Shown: positions 11,832 through 23,751, numbered from the stretch's first letter. The stretch is 64,000 bases of DNA from Sanguinoderma infundibulare (GCA_032821775.1 JAVLRN010000013.1:744001-808000), one strand, 5' to 3'. Program-made: numbers and translations. The notes: generated from the sequence alone by a model not told the origin.

Positions 11832-12451
11832 GTACGTCCTTCGCCTTCTCATTCTCGATCGGTCCGGGGTAGTCCGGGGTCCGGGCGGGGTAACGGGGGT
11901 CGGGTTGGAGTGATCTGGGGTTGGGTTATCGTATCAGAGTTTGGGGACGGCTGTCTTGGGAGACTGGGCGGGTCTCGTCGCTGGGATGGAAAGGAGCGTG
12001 CGAAGCCTGAGTCCGTCGTTGCGTCAGATTGGGACACGCAAAGCAGGCGTGTAGCCTCTGCAGTTCCGCGCCCTCTCGCCTCTTCGTCTCGCACCGCACC
12101 GCGCCTTCCCAAGCGGCCTCTGCTGGCTCGTCCCCCGCACATGCGCGGCCATTCGAGTCTGATATTCAACCAGACTTTCTCTGTCCTCGTCTCCACACCC
12201 AACCGACCGTATACTGCGAACCTTGCGACGCGTCCGACGCCACGAATCCTCGGAACCCCAACCAAGGCACGAGCTCCAACGCAGAGTCGGACATCGAGCA
12301 TCTCATTGCCCCCACTCTGCATCTTGTGGTGAGCATCCTCCTTCGCATTCCACGCTTCCTTCCCCCGTGTTCGCCATAAGGCCGCTATAAGGCCGCTCTT
12401 CCGTGCCCTGTGTCCGGTATCCACCCATATTCAACCATGTGTCGGACCATA

Positions 12452-13219
12452 ATCCTAGTCAACTTTCTGCTGTATTTCTGCAACTCCCTCCCGCAAACAC
12501 ACACCCTTTTCTCCGTCTTCTGCCACATCGTCTGCCTCCAAAACTCCACCCCAACCTGGTCTTTCATATCATTGACCTCCCCGAGCTTTGTCCGGTCGTG
12601 CGTGCTCGCTGTCGCGGATCACGCAAGAAGCAAGACACAGACACAGAGCACACCGCTCGTACCGCCGACCTCCGCCCCCTCATGCCGTCCCGAACTTTGG
12701 CGACATCGCGATGGTCGTCGGCGTCTGCGTGTGGCTCGCCCCGCTCTTCCTCTTCCTCAGCTTGAGTGCGAACGATAATGCGCTGCCCACCAACGCTGGT
12801 AAGTAATCACAACATCGCTTCCCCTCTGCCCCAGTCCGTTTTTCTCATCCTGTTTTACGTGTCTAGGTGAGCAACCGCCTTCTCCAAGCAAGCCGCTTGC
12901 AACCCAGGGTCGTACGTCTCTCTTCAAGGCGCTCTATGACATGCTTTCCATCGACTCCCTCCCACGTCTTCGTCCCCGCGCACGCCGCCGGCATACGACT
13001 GAAGGTATCATTTCCCCGCGATCTCCGTCCGCCATCCCTATCGTATCCCCTCGGCTCGGACCCGTGGGTGGCGTGAACCTGCCGTCTCCGTTGTTGTCGC
13101 CTCGCCTCGTGCCCAGTGACAGCCACTAGTCGCTGTCGAGACCGGGATCGCCGTCGAGCTTCACCCTGAGCCCACCACTGAAGCGGAGGACGAGTGATGA
13201 GTCTTCGCCAACGTGCGAG
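12452..13219 (+). pseudogene. SVP26: SVP26/TEX261-like gene remnant, copy A (3' half)
   Basis: SVP26 is a Golgi/ER membrane protein that loads cargo into COPII vesicles. The fragment reads TLFSVFCHIVCLQN, then FISLTSPSFVRSCVLAVADH, then after a frame change ITQEARH.. and VPNFGDIAMVVGVCVWLAPL with FLFLSLSANDNALP, all matching the last membrane helices of the family. A genuine intron remains (12799-12866), and the next exon gives the Ser/Pro-rich tail. It is broken: the N-terminal half is absent, the aromatic segment expected after VADH is lost with a frameshift near 12610-12625, and a TAG (13127-13129) interrupts the tail before SLSRPGSPSSFTLS. The 5' splice site after SSPTCE (GTGAGT at 13220) is kept. 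Confidence 0.75.
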
Positions 13220-13589
13220 GTGAGTACGTACGCGGTGAACGAAGGCGAGGTGAGGATGCAGAGGACGCAGATGGCGGGGGGGGCAATGCACGACACTCAT
13301 GCCGTCCTCCCCCTTTCTTTACAGGCTTTATACCTTTTATCAGAGTCCGTGCGCAGACCGCGGACTCGCCCTCGCCATCATGCCATCTGTCAGGTCTGTT
13401 TCCGAGGCCCAGCCGTCATTACGCTCGCGTCCTTGGCGTCCCGTCTCGCCTCCCGCAAGCGAGCGCTCCATCTCCCAGCTCTCCCGAGTCCCGCCTATCC
13501 CAAACACACGCTTACTCTCGCCCCTGACCACCGTGAATATTGCAGATCGGAACACACACGGACGTGGCCGCCGGTAGCCCAGCCCTATC

Positions 13590-13727
13590 TCTCGCCTGCC
13601 CAAGCCGAACCTCGTCGTGGTTCTCGAAGTTGACGAAACCGAAGCCACGACTCTCGTCCTCAATCGGACCATCGCCTCGCCGTCGAACGGCGATCACAGA
13701 ACGGCTTACATCCTCTACGAATGTCAT
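13590..13727 (-). pseudogene. RRM (PABP-like) fragment, antisense, copy A
   Basis: The minus strand reads SVIAVRRRGDGPIEDESRGF then GFVNFENHDE. RGFGFVNF is a perfect RNP1 motif of an RNA-recognition motif, and the context resembles the third RRM of poly(A)-binding proteins. Only about 40 codons are recognisable and neither RNP2 nor a full domain is seen, so this is a scrap. Assignment to PABP rather than another RRM protein is tentative. Confidence 0.45.
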
Positions 13728-14241
13728 CCAACCGTTAGCGTGGCGGGGATGAGCTCTGACCTCGGTCGCTGGGGATGCTTGGCCACAGCCCCAAGAAAAC
13801 GCATCGTATCACCCGAACGCCGCCCATCCACGCGTGTTGAACAGGTATTCTGGAATCCTGGGACTCCTCCCCACCATCAGCATTTGTCGTGGCGGCCGTA
13901 CAAGCTGTTTTGAACATGCTGCCCAAGGGCGCGCGGCCCGCCCCACCCAACAAATTTCGCAATTGCGCCCCAATTGGACCATCGCCTCGCCGTCAAACGG
14001 CGATCACAGAACGGCTTACGTCCTCTACGAACGCCATCCAACCGTCGGCGTGGCGGGGACGAGTTCTGGCCTCGGTCGCGGCGGAAGCTCGGCCGCCGCC
14101 CCCAGAAAACGTGTCATATCTCCCAAACGCCGACTATTCACGCGTGCTGAACTGGCTTTCGAGGATTCCGGAACACGTCCGCACCATCTGCACTTGTTGG
14201 CGCGGCTGTCGAAGCTGTTTCGAGTTTGCTGCCCAAGGAGG
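13661..14241. repeat. Diverged 310-bp tandem duplication, unit A
   Basis: Two direct copies, about 13661-13931 and 13971-14241, lie exactly 310 bp apart (ATCGCCTCGC at 13671 and 13981). They look about 80% identical, so this duplication is much older than the A-B-C duplication. Unit C keeps only one chimeric copy. Confidence 0.85.
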
Positions 14242-15509
14242 TGGACCTCAGTACGACGATTTTCGACTTTTTGAATTCTGCCTCGGACGGGCCGGGCGTC
14301 GATTGTAATGGCTTTGGGAGATGTTCGCGGAGCCACAACGCACCTCTCAGCGTGGATACAACCATTTCGGAGTGGGGGAGGTGGAATATTGAAGGTTGGG
14401 ACCTCCAATTTTTGTCGTAACTTACGTTGTACGTCCTTATTCGTCCAGAAATCAAGTCTATTATCGACTCGAACACGTTTCTTGACTGTCGATGCAGTTT
14501 ACGTGGCGATTCGAAGAGGTTCGTAAAATCGTGTTTTGGTCGTGATTCCATGGTGGTCGAGAATGTGCGCCCTCTCCCGCCCTCGGCTCTTGTCAGATGG
14601 CCAAGCGGACTGTTTCTACGGGCTCGGGGGATCATGTATAACGCTTGTGAAGCTTTGGTATCGTCTCCGGACGATGTTTTGAAAATTCTGTCTTGGCGGT
14701 TTTCGTCGGTGGGTGGGCCCGGGTGGCGCATCTGCTCTCCCGCCCCTCCTCTGCCCTCGGCGGTCATCTCGGCTGTTTAACGTGACTTTTCAAACCCTAC
14801 AGGGATTGTGCAACAAATCTGGGATGGACACGACGGATGTTGCAACTCTGAATGATGCATTAGGGAGTGCTGGCGTGCATCTCAGATTCTCAGGGTGCGT
14901 CTCTTCGTCTTACCTATTCAACCCTTACTCAACCCGACCCTCCAACAACGCACAAACATTACCGCGGTCACAGAACGGCAGTGCAGGAACGTCCGGGAGC
15001 TTGGCTCGGGCAGGCGCGCAAAGACGATCAATGACAACCCCTACCGCCTTTCGCGGTTCTCCGCCCGCACTCGAATCATTATGCGATGATATCCACGCGC
15101 CGCAGTGTCATTCGTGATCGCTCCCGGGCCCGTCTATCGGATTTGAAAATGCGGTAGGCATGCGCGATAGCCTCACCGTCGGACCAGACCCAATTTCTCA
15201 ATTCCTGACATTTGGTCTCGTATGGCTGTCCAGTGCCCGAGGTGACTTCGGACGAGCCAGCTGAGTCACGCGTGCGTGATTATTTGTCAAAACGAACCGG
15301 TATGAGTGGGCGCGAATGTTTTTCGTCGGGCGGGCAAATCACTGATATCCACTGTATCTCTCCCGGCAGGGCTCCGCGCGCAATGAAACCGAGCGCCGTA
15401 CGCCCCTCGACACTGGCCGCGACAATCGCGAGAGCTTCGGCTGCTGGTGGGTGCAGTGGGGAAATGCGCGATTTGATCGCGGTTTCAAGGCCGCCGGCGA
15501 GAAAGTACC

Positions 15510-15830
15510 GTGCACTTTCACAGCGACTTTCTCCCCCATCCGGTCACGCTCGCTCACCTCCGCCGACGGTTCAACTTTGTCAGTAGCCACCTCCTGCGCA
15601 ACGATTCCCTCACGGACATGTCTGACCGCTCCGTGCTGTACTTGGAGCTCTCGGAGTGGCTGGAGGTAACCGTCAATTCTACAACCTCAATCATCTGCCC
15701 TGTATTGAGGGCCTTCAATAGACACGAGTCCCTCGCGAGTACGATGGCGATGCCGATAATGGTTGTCACCTCACTAAAGGCCGTTGCTGGGAAGAAGTCG
15801 TCACTGAAGGGGAACATTCGCGATGGGCTA
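15510..15830 (+). other. Unrecognised coding-like fragment, copy A
   Basis: An open stretch reads HPVTLAHLRRRFNFVSSHLL, DMSDRSVLYLELSEWLE and, about 20 codons on, HESLASTMAMPIMVVTSLK. The composition is that of a conserved helical protein, not random GC-rich DNA. The bridge between the two blocks may be a former intron (GT at 15666, AG at 15720-15721). I do not recognise the family. B and C carry the same fragment. Confidence 0.3.
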
Positions 15831-17299
15831 ACAATTGCACGGCGACAGGACGGCCGACTAGGAACGTTTGAGGGCTTGGCGCAGTGTCATACGACACTCC
15901 TTAGACCCTTGCCGAACTTCTCGGCCCCCGCGAACAGCGTCCCGGTGCAATATGACATCAAGATTGCGCTCGGGAGATCAGGGCAAAGTTACCGACGCGA
16001 CGGACTCGGATGCCGCGCCCGGAACACAGACCAGTAAGCGAAATTGGACACGGGCGGAACAGCGGGGTGAGTGACGTTTACTGTTGTGTATGATTGATGG
16101 TGTGGGCGGGCCCGACACGATGGATCATATATTGAATGGGAGACTGTCGGACTGGGCGCTGCTGAGCTGCGGTCCGCAGTTGTCGCTTGCTCGGATGGTA
16201 TGAGAGGCCTAAATAAATCAATTGCACTGGGGTTCGTGACCCAGGCCATACGTGGAACTGTACATGTCATGATCCGAGCATGGTGTGATAGTTTGTGCTT
16301 GCTTAGGCAGATTATTGACAGCACACGCCAACGATCCCTCTCTCCTCTCTCCTCACTACCCATCCTTCCCCTGGCTCTCCCCCTTGGCTCGCCCCCTCTC
16401 CTCCACGCTTTTTCACCATCGCTGCACTGCTGGCTACGCCTACCGGTCCATTTTCAAGAGCACTACAAGCTGCAAGTCTACACCCGTGAGTATCCAGTTT
16501 GTGTTTCGTTTCCCACTCCCTCTTCGATTTTGCTCGTTTGAGCTCTGTGCATTCTCGTTTCAATCGAATCCCCATGCATTATTGTATTTCTTGTGAAAGA
16601 CATGAGTATATACTGTGTCCTGTGTCCTCGCCGCGGGTCGCAGGATTGGTCTTTTCGCAGCGCGGCCATCTTCAGCGCCGCGTGCGGGAGCTCCTTGATG
16701 GCCTGCTCCGTGACCGCGATTGTCTTCGCAGCTGGCGTTTGATGTCGGGGAAGACGCGGTTGCGCTGGAGGACGAGGATCGGGGCGGTGGTCCAGAGCTT
16801 CCCCGAGCTGCACGCATGTGTGAGTCTCGCATCCAAGTGGAATTCCTAGGTTGACGTGCTCCCGAGTGCATTGCAAAGCGAAACACAATGCTCCCAGACG
16901 ACCTCAGATAGACACATCAAGTCTCCCGGTCCCGAGAATGGGATTCCCATGCGCCGTGCAGGGAATAACCATCACGGGGCTGGAAGGCTTAATGTGTACG
17001 TTTTGAAGTCATTTAGACGTATGAGGAGCCCAGACGCATGATCGCGTCGACTCAGCCACCCTTCGTTCCTTGCGAGTCTTTTGTCACTCCTGCATTTGAT
17101 ATTTTGGAATTCCCTCCGTCACATGGCTCCTCTCAGTTGAAAGGGCCGATGTACCTGGATCACGTTCGAGCTCACGCTAGAGGGTGAGTCGTGTACGGTA
17201 GATCTTAAATCTTGAATCGGGCACTGATTGCGGACCATCTCTGTCCATCGCGCTGCATAGGCATCGAAACCGCTTTGACCGCTCGAGGCGAGACACATC

Positions 17300-17344
17300 T
17301 CTCCCAGCCGGGACGGGACGATTTTAAACGTCCCGGCCGGGAGA
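17300..17344. repeat. GC-rich hairpin, unit A
   Basis: Arms TCTCCCAGCCGGGACG and CGTCCCGGCCGGGAGA pair over 16 bp with one mismatch around a 13-nt loop (GGACGATTTTAAA). Role unknown. Confidence 0.75.
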
Positions 17345-17467
17345 CTTGATGGGTCTTGCAGGAGTCGTCCGGGAGAAGTGCGTCGCGCTGCGACGCGGGA
17401 CCAGCTTCTCATGTTCGTCGCCGGAACTCCGCATGCCAGCGGTTGGGACCTATTAACTCGGAAATCA

Positions 17468-17545
17468 GCACTACCGTACGAACACAGTCTCTACGAACAC
17501 ATCCGGGACAACGAGATCTTCCTTGGCGTCGTTGGTATACTCGAA
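17468..17545 (+). pseudogene. PSY2/PP4R3-like fragment, copy A
   Basis: Reads YEHSLYEHIRDNEIFLGVVG then ILE. This resembles the core of the PP4 regulatory subunit Psy2/SMEK (LYE.I..D..FL.VVGMLEYDP). Similarity ends at ILECRW. Only 26 codons support it, so the call is tentative. Confidence 0.4.
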
Positions 17546-17684
17546 TGTCGGTGGATCAAGCCACTGTCTAGGCTGACAGCCGGCAAGGAGGTCACAAGGC
17601 GGTGTGCGAGAGGGCGTTTGGGAGTTCCGGTGAGTCGTACCAATGTTCAAGTCCGAGTCGCAGCCCGAGAGTCCAACTGTCCTA

Positions 17685-18535
17685 CCCCGTCTTCTCCCGT
17701 CACCGAACGCGTATGTGCAGAAGCCCAACAACACGACCGACGCGTCGTCCAAGCCCGCCGCCGACGCGCCTTCCCTGCCCTCCTTCCACGGCAACTTCAA
17801 CCTCTACGCCATGTCCCTCCGCTTCCTCAACTCCGTGTTCGCCCCCAAGCGCGACTACGCCGAGCTCCTTCCACGGCAACTTCGACCTCTACGCCATGTC
17901 CCTCCGCATCCGGCTTCAGGTTGATCGTCTTCATCGACGAGTACGGCTGAGAAAGCTGGCAGAGCTCCCCTGCGATTCCTCAACTCCGTCCAAGCCCGCC
18001 GGCAATGTGCCTTCCCCGCCGTCCTTCCACAGCAACTTCGACCTCTACACCATGTCCCTCCACTTCCTTAACTCCGTGTTCGCCTCCAAGCGCGACTACG
18101 CCGAGCTCCTCAGCATCATCCGCACCTACCAAGCCAAGCCCGACAGCAGCGGCCAGATCTACATCCCCAAAGGCCTCGGCCACCGCCACTTCCAGACCCT
18201 GCCTTCCTGAAGCCGCGCGCCGTTCCAGCTCGCGCTCGAGGACGCGCTGACCTTCACCCCGCGCGAGGCCGCCAGCGCGTTCTTCTCCGAGCCCGCCAAT
18301 GGGACGGCGACCCCGGGTGGGCAGCATTGACCTCGAGGATGGCCACTGCGGCATGTCATCGACGTTGGGCACATTCAAGACGCAGCGCGCGTGGGTGAGC
18401 GCGGGCGTGACGGACGAGGTGTTCGAGTGCTTCCTCTCTGGCAAGATCGTCTTCTCGGGCTTGTACCGCCGCAAGGGCACCGGCAAGAGTTATCCCTTCT
18501 GGGCAATCCATGCACGTGTCGGTGCAGAAGCAGGC
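17685..18535 (+). pseudogene. Rearranged pseudogene of gene Y, copy A
   Basis: Plus-strand copy of exon 2 of gene Y, starting inside the former intron (the acceptor TGTGCAG is kept at 17714-17720). The N-terminal block (FHGNFNLYAMSLRFLNSVF) occurs three times: 17785-17868, a cut version at 17869-17910 and an altered one at 18026-18110. A short unrelated insert with a stop lies between the second and third. After QIYIPKGLGHRHFQTLPS there is a stop (18208-18210), then RAPFQLALEDALTFTPREA. The C-terminal part (GSIDLEDGHCGMSSTLGTFK to YPFWAIHARVG) resumes in another frame at 18299. Exon 1 is missing. It cannot give the parent protein. Confidence 0.85.
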
Positions 18536-18889
18536 CAGCCCAGTGAGTCCCAAATGAGTCCCAAGTCAAGTCCAGCGCAAGTCCTGACTCTCCAAAGCCC
18601 AGAGTCGCAATTTTACAAGAACAGAGCGGTGGCGGCGAGAGACGGAGTCGCGCGGAGGTGGTGGTGGCGGTGGAAGGAGAGCTGTGTCGGCTCTTGCTTG
18701 TACGTGTAGATAGGCGCTCGTGAACTTGGACGTGGTTTTGGGTCTGCGGCGGGCTCGTTTGTTTCGTTCCGGTCGTATATCGTGCTCTATGCTTTTGTAT
18801 ATCTCGTGCGTATGTCTTGCCAATTCGAACATCTTGTTCCCCGAGAGCATCCACTAAAAGCTGCCCGATCCAACTCTGACCGCCCTCCT

Positions 18890-18965
18890 CCCTCTGAGAG
18901 TCCCCTCCATCTCCAATACAGCCCCCTTTGAGAGTCCATCTCCAATACTGCTCCCTTTGAGAGTA
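18890..18965. repeat. Short imperfect repeats, unit A
   Basis: A CT-rich motif (CTTTGAGAGTCC..ATCTCCAATAC) occurs two to three times at about 30-bp spacing. The same block is at 28914-28989 and 38544-38619. Confidence 0.6.
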
Positions 18966-19221
18966 CTAAGGCAAACGATCGATCCGGGAGATTTCAGCGC
19001 AGATGCTCAGCCGCGAAACAAATATATTGATCCGCTCATTATGTACAGACGCACCCGCGCCCCGCTCTGCTGGCAACCCTCTCCTCTGCCGCCCCTCCAC
19101 ATCCACATCCACACCCACGCCGATCCCCACGCGCCGCTCGACAACGTACCTCGCCCGCACCCCTACAGTCAGGCGGCAACCGAGAGTTCCATCCAGTAAC
19201 ACCGAGCCTGGATAGTCACGA

Positions 19222-21082
19222 TCAAGTCCGGAACCACTCATCCTCGAGGAGCTCCGTCGCAGTCGCCCGCTTTGCGGGGTCCATCTCGAAGCACCGCTCG
19301 ATGAACGCAATCGTTGCCCGGATGTCCTCCTCGCTCATCCCCTCCGGCCGGTACGCTCGCAGGCGCCCCTCGACCATGCGCGTGCGCGGCCTGGTGAGCC
19401 AGACGACTTCAACTGCGTGTCCGTCACGTAAGGCCGAGCTGAGGAAGCAAGAAAGAAGGCGCGATGGCACTCACACCAGTCGGGCGGCTTGGAGGTAAAG
19501 TCTGGGGATCCGTGCGGGTTAGAGTAGAGGGCGTAGCTGGTGAGGCATATATACGTCTGTCCGAGAGCGGTGGTGAGAGGAGTTAGAAGTTAGGAGGGCG
19601 GGGCGGGGACCTGCGCACCAGGTGGCCGATGGCCCAGATGTTGACGGGCGGGGACCAGCGTTGCGGGGTGCCGCAGAGCGCCTCGGGTGCGGCGTACTTG
19701 AGCGCGGAATGGGCGTACTGTTGGAGCGTGGGGGGCTTGTTACCGCGTTCTGCGTGGATCTCTAGGAGACGTTTGTCGCGCGTGGCTGCGGTGCGTGGGC
19801 GGAAAGGCGGCCGGGGTGAGCATCGGACGGCGGCGGCGGATGGCACACTCGGCGCGACGCACCGTGCTCGCAGCGGGTCAGGCGGACCTCGAGGTTGTCC
19901 AGCGTTGGCGACAGGCCAAAGGCGGGCAGCGGCTGGGCCTTGAGCAGTGTGCCCGGGCTGAGACCGGGGCTGGTCTTCAAGGGGGGCGCGCTGGTCTTGG
20001 TCGTCGACAGCATGCTGGCTTTGGTTTTCGACGGTATGCTGACCTTGGTCTTTGACGACGCTCTACTGCCTTTAGCTTTCGACGATGACGCCGGCGGGGG
20101 CGGGGGCGGGGAGCCGTTCTTGGCATTCAATGGTGCGCTGTCTTTGGTTGTTGATGGCTCGTTCTTGTCCATGTTGTTGCTGGGTGGGGCATGCATCTCT
20201 GGGGGATGCGAGCGGAGAAAGTCGGCGATATTGGCGGACAGGCTCTCATTCGATCCTTGCAACGCGACCACGATGTTATAATGAGCAACCCCTGCATTTT
20301 TTGTTGTGTTAGACATCGTCAAAAGATATTATCAGGGGCTGAAAAAAGGCGAAAATCGTACCAGGGTGAGTCCTCCCTGTGGAATGTATGTACTGCAGCG
20401 CGAGGAGGACGGTCTTGATGATTCTCTTCGTTACTGGCAGGGTGAACTTCATGTTCGGCTGCGCCCGCTGGAGCTCGATGAGCGTCGGGCCGGGAGGGTC
20501 CTTGACCACATACAGAACACTGGCGGTGTTAGGCAAGAAGACTGCGTGTGCGCGGTGACAGGCGAGGGCGCCAGGCAGGCCGTCGTTCTGGGCGGGGACG
20601 ATGTTGCGGATGTAGTTCAGACTCGTGGTCGGCGAGCGGGGGTCGGACCTGGACTCGAGGGCGAAAGTTCTGGAGTTGAGGCGGTCGAAGGTCTCGATTG
20701 CGACAAATCTTCGCCGGGAGGCGCTGTATTGAACATGATGGGGAGAGGACGGATGGGGGTGAGTTTCGCGACTGTTGTGGGATTGACGAAGGGCACTGTA
20801 CCCTCTGACGATGTGTTCTGCAAGCCATACGGTAGAGGTGGGATATCCGCGGAGCTTGCGCTGGATGCGGTAGTGATCTCCGCCGAGGGTGAGGGGGTGG
20901 CCGGGCTGGAAGTCAAGCAAATTCATCGTGCTGCGTGGAAAATCTACGAGGGCGCCGTTGAATACGTCTAAAGAGGATTTTGGATAGAGTGGGGAACTGG
21001 GTGGTGGTATTGGAGTTTTGAAGATGACGGGCCAGGATAGTATCCTATGCCAGACTCCGCTGACTTGGTCGACAAATCTCAT
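19222..21082 (-). CDS. SRPK-like pseudokinase, array copy B
   Basis: Same five-exon gene as copy A (20362-21082, 19863-20291, 19619-19785, 19475-19556, 19222-19412), 529 aa, with no stop or frameshift. Exons 1-3 give the same protein as A. The last exon differs from A at a few silent-looking sites, and intron 4 is 1 nt shorter. The same catalytic losses apply (beta3 Lys to Glu, catalytic Asp to Gly, no DFG). It faces the PMS1 exon 1 fragment at 21693. Confidence 0.8.
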
Positions 21083-21692
21083 GGCGACGGCAAAGCGTGC
21101 TGACGAGCTAGGATGGTGTTTGTGCCAAGTAGAGGCCTATGTGCTTGTCAGCGCTCAGCCTCGTCGTCTTCGTTTGCGCTTGTGGCCGGGTGGTGAAGCT
21201 TGAGATCTGGCCAGATCCCACCACCGTTGAAAGTTAACCCGGTAGATATCCGCGCGATGCAGAACGAGCGATGCCACGTCTCGAGGAGTCTAGAGGCTCT
21301 GAGAGAACACGATCAGTATATATGAGCCAAGAGTCTTCTAAGAGCAAAAACATAGCAAGATGAGTGTATTTTACAGCGACGTGTTTGGCGGTGGCCACCA
21401 AACTCACTTTTTCGTTCGAGTCGTTGTGGCGGCGATGGTCAGGCATGCGAGCGCCCAAATGCGTCAACGGCCCGCCAACCGGCCGCGCCCCAATCGCACA
21501 CAAGAGCACACAACGCGTCGCGTTGGTGGCACGGCCATTTCTTTCTTGCTCGCCATGCGGTCTGCATGACTTGTCGCTCTGGAGCTGTAGCTCCGGCATC
21601 CTGGCTTTGACTAACCTCTAACTTGTCCTGACATTCTCTGGACGCTCCTGTTCATTACCTGGCAGTCTCGCCTTTAAATATTTGTCAAGTGA

Positions 21693-21855
21693 ATGGCTAC
21701 ACCTCAGCCCTCGACATCGCACCAGGATGGCTCCATCAAGGTTCTCGACTCGGGCTCCATTCACAAGATCACCTCCGGTCAGGTCGTCGTCGACCTGCAG
21801 ACCGCCGTCAAGGAGCTGGTCGAGAACAGCCTTGACACCGGTGCAACTAACATCG
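21693..21855 (+). pseudogene. PMS1 exon 1 fragment, copy B
   Basis: Identical in protein sequence to copy A (LDTGATNI form), with the upstream region and 5' splice site kept, then a switch to non-PMS1 sequence about 25 nt into the former intron. Confidence 0.85.
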
Positions 21856-22475
21856 GTACGTCCTTCGCCTTCTCATTCTCGATCGGTCCGGGGTAGTCCG
21901 GGGTCCGGGCGGGGTAACGGGGGTCGGGTTGGAGTGATCTGGGGTTGGGTTATCGTATCAGAGTTTGGGGACGGCTGTCTTGGGAGACTGGGCGGGTCTC
22001 GTCGCTGGGATGGAAAGGAGCGTGCGAAGCCTGAGTCCGTCGTTGCGTCAGATTGGGACACGCAAAGCAGGCGTGTAGCCTCTGCAGTTCCGCGCCCTCT
22101 CGCCTCTTCGTCTCGCACCGCACCGCGCCTTCCCAAGCGGCCTCTGCTGGCTCGTCCCCCGCACATGCGCGGCCATTCGAGTCTGATATTCAACCAGACT
22201 TTCTCTGTCCTCGTCTCCACACCCAACCGACCGTATACTGCGAACCTTGCGACGCGTCCGACGCCACGAATCCTCGGAACCCCAACCAAGGCACGAGCTC
22301 CAACGCAGAGTCGGACATCGAGCATCTCATTGCCCCCACTCTGCATCTTGTGGTGAGCATCCTCCTTCGCATTCCACGCTTCCTTCCCCCGTGTTCGCCA
22401 TAAGGCCGCTATAAGGCCGCTCTTCCGTGCCCTGTGTCCGGTATCCACCCATATTCAACCATGTGTCGGACCATA

Positions 22476-23243
22476 ATCCTAGTCAACTTTCTGCTGTATT
22501 TCTGCAACTCCCTCCCGCAAACACACACCCTTTTCTCCGTCTTCTGCCACATCGTCTGCCTCCAAAACTCCACCCCAACCTGGTCTTTCATATCATTGAC
22601 CTCCCCGAGCTTTGTCCGGTCGTGCGTGCTCGCTGTCGCGGATCACGCAAGAAGCAAGACACAGACACAGAGCACACCGCTCGTACCGCCGACCTCCGCC
22701 CCCTCATGCCGTCCCGAACTTTGGCGACATCGCGATGGTCGTCGGCGTCTGCGTGTGGCTCGCCCCGCTCTTCCTCTTCCTCAGCTTGAGTGCGAACGAT
22801 AATGCGCTGCCCACCAACGCTGGTAAGTAATCACAACATCGCTTCCCCTCTGCCCCAGTCCGTTTTTCTCATCCTGTTTTACGTGTCTAGGTGAGCAACC
22901 GCCTTCTCCAAGCAAGCCGCTTGCAACCCAGGGTCGTACGTCTCTCTTCAAGGCGCTCTATGACATGCTTTCCATCGACTCCCTCCCACGTCTTCGTCCC
23001 CGCGCACGCCGCCGGCATACGACTGAAGGTATCATTTCCCCGCGATCTCCGTCCGCCATCCCTATCGTATCCCCTCGGCTCGGACCCGTGGGTGGCGTGA
23101 ACCTGCCGTCTCCGTTGTTGTCGCCTCGCCTCGTGCCCAGTGACAGCCACTAGTCGCTGTCGAGACCGGGATCGCCGTCGAGCTTCACCCTGAGCCCACC
23201 ACTGAAGCGGAGGACGAGTGATGAGTCTTCGCCAACGTGCGAG
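22476..23243 (+). pseudogene. SVP26: SVP26/TEX261-like gene remnant, copy B
   Basis: Same fragment and lesions as copy A: lost N-terminal half, frameshift after VADH, retained intron at about 22823-22890, TAG at 23151-23153. Confidence 0.75.
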
Positions 23244-23613
23244 GTGAGTACGTACGCGGTGAACGAAGGCGAGGTGAGGATGCAGAGGACGCAGATGGCG
23301 GGGGGGGCAATGCACGACACTCATGCCGTCCTCCCCCTTTCTTTACAGGCTTTATACCTTTTATCAGAGTCCGTGCGCAGACCGCGGACTCGCCCTCGCC
23401 ATCATGCCATCTGTCAGGTCTGTTTCCGAGGCCCAGCCGTCATTACGCTCGCGTCCTTGGCGTCCCGTCTCGCCTCCCGCAAGCGAGCGCTCCATCTCCC
23501 AGCTCTCCCGAGTCCCGCCTATCCCAAACACACGCTTACTCTCGCCCCTGACCACCGTGAATATTGCAGATCGGAACACACACGGACGTGGCCGCCGGTA
23601 GCCCAGCCCTATC

Positions 23614-23751
23614 TCTCGCCTGCCCAAGCCGAACCTCGTCGTGGTTCTCGAAGTTGACGAAACCGAAGCCACGACTCTCGTCCTCAATCGGACCATCGCC
23701 TCGCCGTCGAACGGCGATCACAGAACGGCTTACATCCTCTACGAATGTCAT
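23614..23751 (-). pseudogene. RRM (PABP-like) fragment, antisense, copy B
   Basis: Same reading as copy A, with the RNP1 motif RGFGFVNF. Confidence 0.45.

Larger units (their letters stand above)
9150..19174. repeat. Tandem segmental duplication, unit A
   Basis: First of three head-to-tail units (10025 bp). The left border is where the sequence starting GGCAACCGA (9150) becomes common to 19175, 29199 and 38829; DNA left of 9150 is unique. Contents in order: pseudokinase gene (minus), PMS1 exon 1 fragment (plus), SVP26 relic, antisense RRM relic, 310-bp duplication, unrecognised fragments, hairpin, PSY2-like scrap, gene-Y pseudogene, short CT-rich repeats. I noticed one difference from unit B over about 9.6 kb (T at 16594 against C at 26618), but several within its first 260 bp. 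No further gene is supported in 11872-12440, 14250-15500 or 15840-17290. Confidence 0.95.

Noticed and set aside
12863..13300. 145-codon Arg-rich minus-strand frame over the SVP26 relic
   Set aside because: Shadow of the Ser/Pro/Arg-rich tail exon on the plus strand.
14138..14767. 209-codon minus-strand frame intact in A, B and C
   Set aside because: Units are too young for intactness to mean anything. It overlaps the 310-bp repeat and has no recognisable motif or splice context.
17300..17350. Hairpin as a Helitron 3' terminus
   Set aside because: A Helitron end needs CTRR about 10 nt after the hairpin. The bases here are ACTTGATGG, with no CTAG-like end, and the unit border is 1.8 kb away.
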